Made by a program: the position numbers and the translations under genes
The notes under the pieces: generated by a model
What the model saw: the letters and a program-made list of their open reading frames with translations, nothing else
Database searches by the model: none
Told to the model about the DNA's origin: nothing
In this document: piece by piece, positions 15,758 through 18,783 of the stretch
Position numbering within the stretch: position 1 is the first letter of the stretch
How the letters are laid out: every line of letters starts with the position of its first letter
Assembly (NCBI GenBank): GCA_003660555.1
Contig: QMUK01000014.1
Coordinates: 1-18,783, forward strand
Source of the DNA: Thermococci archaeon
Lineage (GTDB): Archaea > Hadarchaeota > B88-G9
DNA length: 18,783 nt
Reading direction: 5' to 3'

Positions 15758-16639
15758 ATGATGGGGTCACGGATGAAGAAGTACTTAGAGCTAATCAAGA
15801 TTAAACAAACCATTCTCTTAGTTTTCTCGGCAGTATCAAGCTATTTAATCTCTTGTTATGCCAAACCGGATGCCGAAATTATTATTAAACTGATCGGATG
15901 GGCATTCCTCTCTGTATCTGGAACCACTGCCATGAACATGGTGCTAGATAGAGACTTAGATGCCAAAATGTTCAGAACCATGTATAGGCCAATACCAAGA
16001 GGAGACATAAGTACTAAAGATGCTCTGCTGTTTTCAATACCTGTGTTGGTCCTGGGATTGGCCCTAGGATTTTCCATCAATCCAATTGTAGGTACCTCTG
16101 GAATATTGGGCTTCTCGGTGGACATATTCCTATATACTTACCTGCTAAAAAGAAAAAGCGTCCTAAACGTTATTGTCGGTAGTTTCGCTGGAGGATTCCT
16201 CGCTCTCGGTGGATGGAGTGCCCATACTGGATCTCTCGATTTGGAGGGGTTGCTATTCTTCTTGTTGATCTCATCTTGGTCAATACCACACATATGGTCT
16301 CTCTCAATTTATTACAAGGAGGATTATCTGAGAGCAGGAGTACCAATGCTGCCTGTGGAATTGGATGACGTAAGCGCTTCTAAATCTCTCACTATTTCAG
16401 TGCTTGTCCTAGGTGTCGTTACCATATCCATAATGGTAATTGGATTAGCGGGTCCAATCTCTGCTATAATCTCAATCCCTTATCTTTGTCTTTTAATTTG
16501 GAGATGCTTCGTCCTCCAAAATAGCCTTAAGAGAAGTGATTCTCTAATAGTATTCAAGCTTCTCAGTCCGTATTTAGGGATATTCTTGATATCTATGATT
16601 ACGGAGAGAGTCATATGGCCGGAAGTATTTTATTCTTAG
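15758..16639 (+). CDS. ctaB: UbiA-family prenyltransferase, heme O synthase-like (protoheme IX farnesyltransferase)
   Basis: The 293-residue polytopic membrane protein has the first Asp-rich motif of UbiA enzymes, N60xxxD64xxxD68 in AMNMVLDRDLDAKMFRT, followed by YRPIPRG. The second region reads LKRKSVLNVIVGSFAGGF, and later comes HIWSLSIYYKEDYLRAGVPMLPV, which matches the heme O synthase (CtaB/Cox10) branch, not the quinone or lipid branches. It would attach farnesyl (or a longer prenyl) to heme B to make heme O for a heme-copper oxidase. About eight to nine hydrophobic segments are visible. In-frame ATGs at 15758, 15761 and 15773 are all possible; MKKYLELIKIKQTILL from 15773 is the typical family start. 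No oxidase genes lie in the window. A small unknown gene follows 25 bases downstream. Confidence 0.85.
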   Translation: MMGSRMKKYLELIKIKQTILLVFSAVSSYLISCYAKPDAEIIIKLIGWAFLSVSGTTAMNMVLDRDLDAKMFRTMYRPIPRGDISTKDALLFSIPVLVLGLALGFSINPIVGTSGILGFSVDIFLYTYLLKRKSVLNVIVGSFAGGFLALGGWSAHTGSLDLEGLLFFLLISSWSIPHIWSLSIYYKEDYLRAGVPMLPVELDDVSASKSLTISVLVLGVVTISIMVIGLAGPISAIISIPYLCLLIWRCFVLQNSLKRSDSLIVFKLLSPYLGIFLISMITERVIWPEVFYS

Positions 16640-16664
16640 ACGTGTCATAACTCATGGGGAGAGA

Positions 16665-16940
16665 ATGAGGAGCAGAATTCTTAGACTGAAGGAGATAATC
16701 GGGGACCTGAGTTCCCCTCTCCCCATACAAATAGACTTTACTCCAGATGTATATCTCGAGATAACTTGGAGGAGGATAATCCCGAAAATCAGTAGAGCTA
16801 GGGCCATACACTTAATTACGCTTGCAGTGTCTGAAAAACGTATCAAAGCAGATATGGCCTTGAGGTTAATTGATAGGATTCGCAAAATGGAGAGCCCGGC
16901 TTCAATATACCTGCTACTGAGGGAGTATAAAGTAGTATAA
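16665..16940 (+). CDS. Small basic helical protein, unknown
   Basis: The 91-residue frame follows the prenyltransferase by 25 bases with GGGGAGAG upstream of the ATG. The product is predicted to be largely helical (RAIHLITLAVSEKRIKADMA, LRLIDRIRKMESPASIYLLL) with a short strand-like segment (PIQIDFTPDVYLEITWRRI). It has no cysteines, signal peptide or membrane span. I do not recognise a family. Reverse-strand frames overlap it, but they lack ribosome sites and fit the gene layout worse. It may be co-transcribed with the heme O synthase-like gene. Confidence 0.6.
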   Translation: MRSRILRLKEIIGDLSSPLPIQIDFTPDVYLEITWRRIIPKISRARAIHLITLAVSEKRIKADMALRLIDRIRKMESPASIYLLLREYKVV

Positions 16941-16962
16941 CAATCATTGAAAGTAAAAAAGA

Positions 16963-17010
16963 AGAAGAAGAGGTGGAGGAATTAATCCTCTTCTTCTACT
17001 ATTTTTATTT
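16963..17010 (+). terminator. Possible terminator between convergent genes
   Basis: AGAAGAAGAGG (16963-16973) and CCTCTTCTTCT (16987-16997) form a perfect 11-bp stem with a 13-base loop, followed on the plus strand by the T-rich ATTTTTATTT. The right arm is also the acidic C-terminal coding end of the reverse gene, so the pairing may partly reflect GAA/GAG codon bias. Confidence 0.35.
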
Positions 17011-17833
17011 CCATTTCCCCGTAACCTGGCGTAAAGACGTGTAAAACCCAAGTACCCTCTTCTGGATGTAGTATAAAGTACTCATGCACTAACTGAGCTT
17101 CTTCTATCGAATATACGTCGTCTCCCTCAATTCTTATCTCTCTGGTCCTGTAGATCTTTTCTGGATAGTACTTCTCACCAGTTGGAGATTCCAAGAAACT
17201 CTCTATCTTCCCCGCTCTATTTCCGGTCCAAACGACTTTCAGTATTAATGGTTCCTCTCCACTCACATCTATTTCTTCTGTGTATTCCTTCTCCTCGTCT
17301 TCTTCCTCTTCCATGAGCTGTGGTACCCGTATTGATATTAGTGAAAAGGCATTCGCTACTTCGTACTCCTCCTTGTACGCTCTGGCTACCAAGGCAGCTA
17401 TGTAAGTCTTCCCTGTCTCTATGTTTTCCGGAAGTTCCACCCTGACTTCTATGTCTCGTTTCCCAGGGTACATCGTGAATCTATCTGGTTCTACAGTAAC
17501 CCAGGATGGATCCAATTCGGTCACGTCCTCTGGAAATGCCATGTCTACGTCTGTAGTTACTTCCCATGTAACTGCTCTGGGACTTGGGCGTGGCAAAAGA
17601 TCCATCGGACTAACTACTTCTATTTCCACGGTTACATCTCCAAGCCCATCGTATCCCAGAGTAACAACCCAACCGATTCTCTCTCCTGGATATGCTACTG
17701 CCTCTAGGGTGTATGGCATTAACCTGAGCACGTATGGTTTGTTCTGGATTGGGTCTACCCAGATAATCTTTTGACCTAGAGCGGGTATTGCTAGTAGTAC
17801 TATAGCCAATGCAAGTATTACACCCCTCCTCAT
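16982..17833 (-). CDS. Secreted beta-rich protein of unknown function
   Basis: The 283-residue product begins with a clear signal peptide (MRRGVILALAIVLLAIPALG, cleavage probably just before Gln). Two beta-rich domains follow, about residues 22-172 and 195-278, joined by a very acidic linker (MEEEEDEEKEYTEE). The first resembles Ig-like or S-layer-associated folds in style (ERIGWVVTLGYDGLGDVTVE, VEPDRFTMYPGKRDIEVRVE); the second ends in EEGTWVLHVFTPGYGEMEI, as in pre-peptidase or jelly-roll domains. There is no C-terminal membrane anchor. GGAGG lies upstream of the ATG, and TTTATATTATA near 17880-17892 is a plausible TATA box giving a leader of about 25 bases. An extracellular or envelope-bound role is likely; nothing more can be said. 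Confidence 0.75.
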   Translation of the reverse strand: MRRGVILALAIVLLAIPALGQKIIWVDPIQNKPYVLRLMPYTLEAVAYPGERIGWVVTLGYDGLGDVTVEIEVVSPMDLLPRPSPRAVTWEVTTDVDMAFPEDVTELDPSWVTVEPDRFTMYPGKRDIEVRVELPENIETGKTYIAALVARAYKEEYEVANAFSLISIRVPQLMEEEEDEEKEYTEEIDVSGEEPLILKVVWTGNRAGKIESFLESPTGEKYYPEKIYRTREIRIEGDDVYSIEEAQLVHEYFILHPEEGTWVLHVFTPGYGEMEIKIVEEED

Positions 17834-17879
17834 ATTTATCCCCCTCCGATCATTTCACATGCTCGTATTTCTATGCCAG

Positions 17880-17892
17880 TATAATATAAAGT
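17880..17892 (-). promoter_or_regulatory. Putative TATA box of the secreted-protein gene
   Basis: On the reverse strand CTTTATATTATAC lies about 50 bases upstream of the ATG at 17833, compatible with a leader of roughly 25 bases that contains the GGAGG ribosome site. Confidence 0.4.
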
Positions 17893-17933
17893 TTACTAGA
17901 CATATGCAGATAAGAATAACGTATTCCAATCGG

Positions 17934-17955
17934 AAAAAAAGAATAAAAATAATTG
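17934..17955 (-). terminator. Poly-T terminator of the histone gene
   Basis: Thirty to fifty bases beyond the histone stop, the reverse strand reads ATTATTTTTATTCTTTTTTT. This is the oligo-T pattern at which archaeal RNA polymerase terminates without a hairpin. Confidence 0.5.
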
Positions 17956-17983
17956 GGGGCGAGGGGCTCTTGACTTCTCTCAG

Positions 17984-18187
17984 CTATTTCTTGAGAGCCA
18001 ACTTTATGTCTGAAGCCTTTACTGTTTTTCTTCCGGCATGCTCAGCTAGCCTTATGGCCTCTCTAGCTATCATCTCGGCGTGCTCCTCTAGGTGTTCCGC
18101 TAGAACTCTCTGCGCTTCTGCACTTACTCTCTCAGCCCCTGCCTTCTTTATTATTCTACCTATGGGTGCCAGAGGTAGCTCGGGCAT
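17984..18187 (-). CDS. Archaeal histone
   Basis: The 67-residue protein is a single histone fold of the HMf/HTz type: helix 1 ([14 protein letters not shown]), the RVS turn, the long central helix ([20 protein letters not shown]), and the loop [16 protein letters not shown] with the DNA-binding R-T pair. It dimerises and wraps DNA into hypernucleosome-like particles. Length is typical and there are no tails. GGGAGGTGA lies five bases upstream of the ATG. The leader contains a perfect 9-bp hairpin near its predicted 5' end. The gene diverges from a coiled-coil protein gene, sharing a 100-bp promoter region. Confidence 0.96.
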   Translation of the reverse strand: MPELPLAPIGRIIKKAGAERVSAEAQRVLAEHLEEHAEMIAREAIRLAEHAGRKTVKASDIKLALKK

Positions 18188-18209
18188 CTAACTCACCTCC
18201 CTAGTTGAA

Positions 18210-18235
18210 GAGAGGGACTCTATACTGTCCCTCTC
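18210..18235. repeat. Perfect 9-bp inverted repeat in the histone leader
   Basis: GAGAGGGAC (18210-18218) and GTCCCTCTC (18227-18235) flank the eight-base loop TCTATACT. On the histone strand the repeat lies 23-48 bases upstream of the ATG. It would form the very 5' end of the message if transcription starts about 26 bases from the TATA element at 18258-18266. It may be an mRNA-stabilising hairpin or an operator. Confidence 0.6.
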
Positions 18236-18244
18236 ACTCCTGCC

Positions 18245-18267
18245 TTGAGATATAACCCATATATATC
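18245..18267. promoter_or_regulatory. Divergent TATA elements for histone and coiled-coil genes
   Basis: GATATAACC followed by CATATATATCC lies midway between two divergent genes. The ATATATAT core is palindromic and could serve both directions. To the right it predicts transcription start near 18288, matching a leaderless ATG at 18291. To the left it predicts a start near 18236, just before the leader hairpin. Confidence 0.5.
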
Positions 18268-18290
18268 CTTTTCTCTGATTTGTCTCCCTT

Positions 18291-18783
18291 ATGGGGCTAG
18301 CGGGGTTACAGGAATACCTCGAGACTCGTGAGAGTATTGTCTATTGCACAGAGTGCTACCACAAAGGTTATCTCCCAATAGTTAGGAAATGGGTTCGAGG
18401 AGGTAGTCATGGCCCTAATGCCCAAGGACATAGAGCACATGAAGAGGCAATTGAAAAAAGAGGAGGAAAGAAGAAGAAAGGCAGAGGAAGAACTTAGAAA
18501 AATATCCAAAGAATACAACAGGTTAAAAGAATTAGTAAAAGATCTAGAGAAGGAGAGGGAAAAAAGAATTCAGTTAGACAGAGAGTTAGACAGAATTAAA
18601 AGAGAAAAAGACAGGTTAGAAAGAGATTTGAAGGACAAAGAGAGGAAGATTGGAGATCTAAAGAGGAAACTAGAAGACGCCCAATCCAGAATCTCGGAAC
18701 TGAAAGAAACAATAGGGAAAATTAAAGAGAGTCAAAGAGAGGAGAAGAGAAAATACGAGGATTTGCTAGAGAGTGAAAGGAAT
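18291..18783 (+). CDS. Coiled-coil protein with N-terminal CxxC segment; apparent +1 frameshift; partial at right edge
   Basis: The ATG at 18291 opens MGLAGLQEYLETRESIVYC, with a CTECYH pair that could bind zinc. That frame continues only to 18497 and turns into low-complexity basic text (GGKKKKGRGRT). From about 18388 the +1 frame instead encodes NGFEEVVMALMPKDIEHM and then a long heptad-rich coiled coil (KRQLKKEEERRRKAEEEL, DRELDRIKREKDRLERDL, KLEDAQSRISELKETI) open to the window edge. Dropping one A from 18387-18389 joins the two as PIVRNGFEEVVMALM. Alternatively the coiled-coil gene starts on its own at the ATG at 18409, which has GGAGGT four bases upstream, and overlaps a small upstream gene. 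SMC-like or Rad50-like arms, or a structural filament protein, are possible; no ATPase motif is in view. Confidence 0.6.

Noticed and set aside
15694-15813. Longer N-terminus of the nitrilase frame
   Set aside because: It would overlap the divergent prenyltransferase start, and its text matches nothing in the family. The GTG at 15693 gives the exact family N-terminus.
16611-16885. Reverse-strand frames opposite the small gene after ctaB
   Set aside because: No ribosome site, overlap with each other and with the prenyltransferase end, and composition of a shadow frame.
1-18783. CRISPR array, tRNA, rRNA or insertion sequence
   Set aside because: No spaced direct repeats, no tRNA T-loop with matching stems, and no transposase-like frame were seen on either strand.

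Overview
The window looks like a chromosomal segment of an archaeon, probably thermophilic. Support comes from a single-fold archaeal histone, an archaeal-type HMG-CoA synthase/thiolase/DUF35 operon, a class I (archaeal) CCA-adding enzyme paired with ThpR, a hyperthermophile-type nitrilase, heavy use of AGA/AGG and ATA codons, and starts that lie a few bases from where a TATA box would place the transcription start. I cannot name the lineage from sequence alone; the histone argues against Sulfolobales.

Layout. (1) 1-1473, minus: an intact but edge-truncated proton-pumping membrane subunit of the NuoL/HyfB/EchA type. (2) 1634-3507, plus: the wreck of a [NiFe]-hydrogenase locus. An HdrC-like iron-sulfur membrane protein, the C-terminal half of a hydrogenase large subunit and a hydrogenase maturation protease are all recognisable but broken by about four in-frame stops and about nine frameshifts. 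The small subunit and the N-terminal half of the large subunit are missing. (3) 3510-6734, minus: acetyl-CoA synthetase followed by a phenylacetate-CoA-ligase-like enzyme. (4) 6857-8817, minus: tRNA CCA-adding enzyme and overlapping 2',3'-cyclic phosphodiesterase (RNA end repair). (5) 8928-11560, plus: HMG-CoA synthase, acetoacetyl-CoA thiolase and DUF35 protein, the entry to the mevalonate pathway for archaeal lipids. (6) 11557-13935, minus: a small stand-alone RAM-domain protein lacking a normal in-frame start, then a zinc-ribbon protein overlapping the end of formate-tetrahydrofolate ligase. (7) 13936-14307: non-coding, with nested perfect inverted repeats. (8) 14308-15693, minus: nitrilase-family hydrolase plus an unknown zinc-ribbon protein. 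(9) 15758-16940, plus: heme-O-synthase-like prenyltransferase and a small unknown protein. (10) 16982-18187, minus: a secreted protein and the histone. (11) 18291 to the right edge, plus: a coiled-coil protein with an N-terminal CxxC segment and an apparent single-base frameshift.

Taken together, the region carries acetate/aryl acid activation to CoA thioesters, CoA condensation toward isoprenoids, one-carbon activation, RNA end repair and chromatin packing. The most unusual content is the dead hydrogenase locus beside an intact ion-pumping subunit. Next come a thiolase with Asp at the nucleophile position, the structured 14.0-14.3 kb spacer, and two otherwise clean genes with a one-base problem near their 5' ends.
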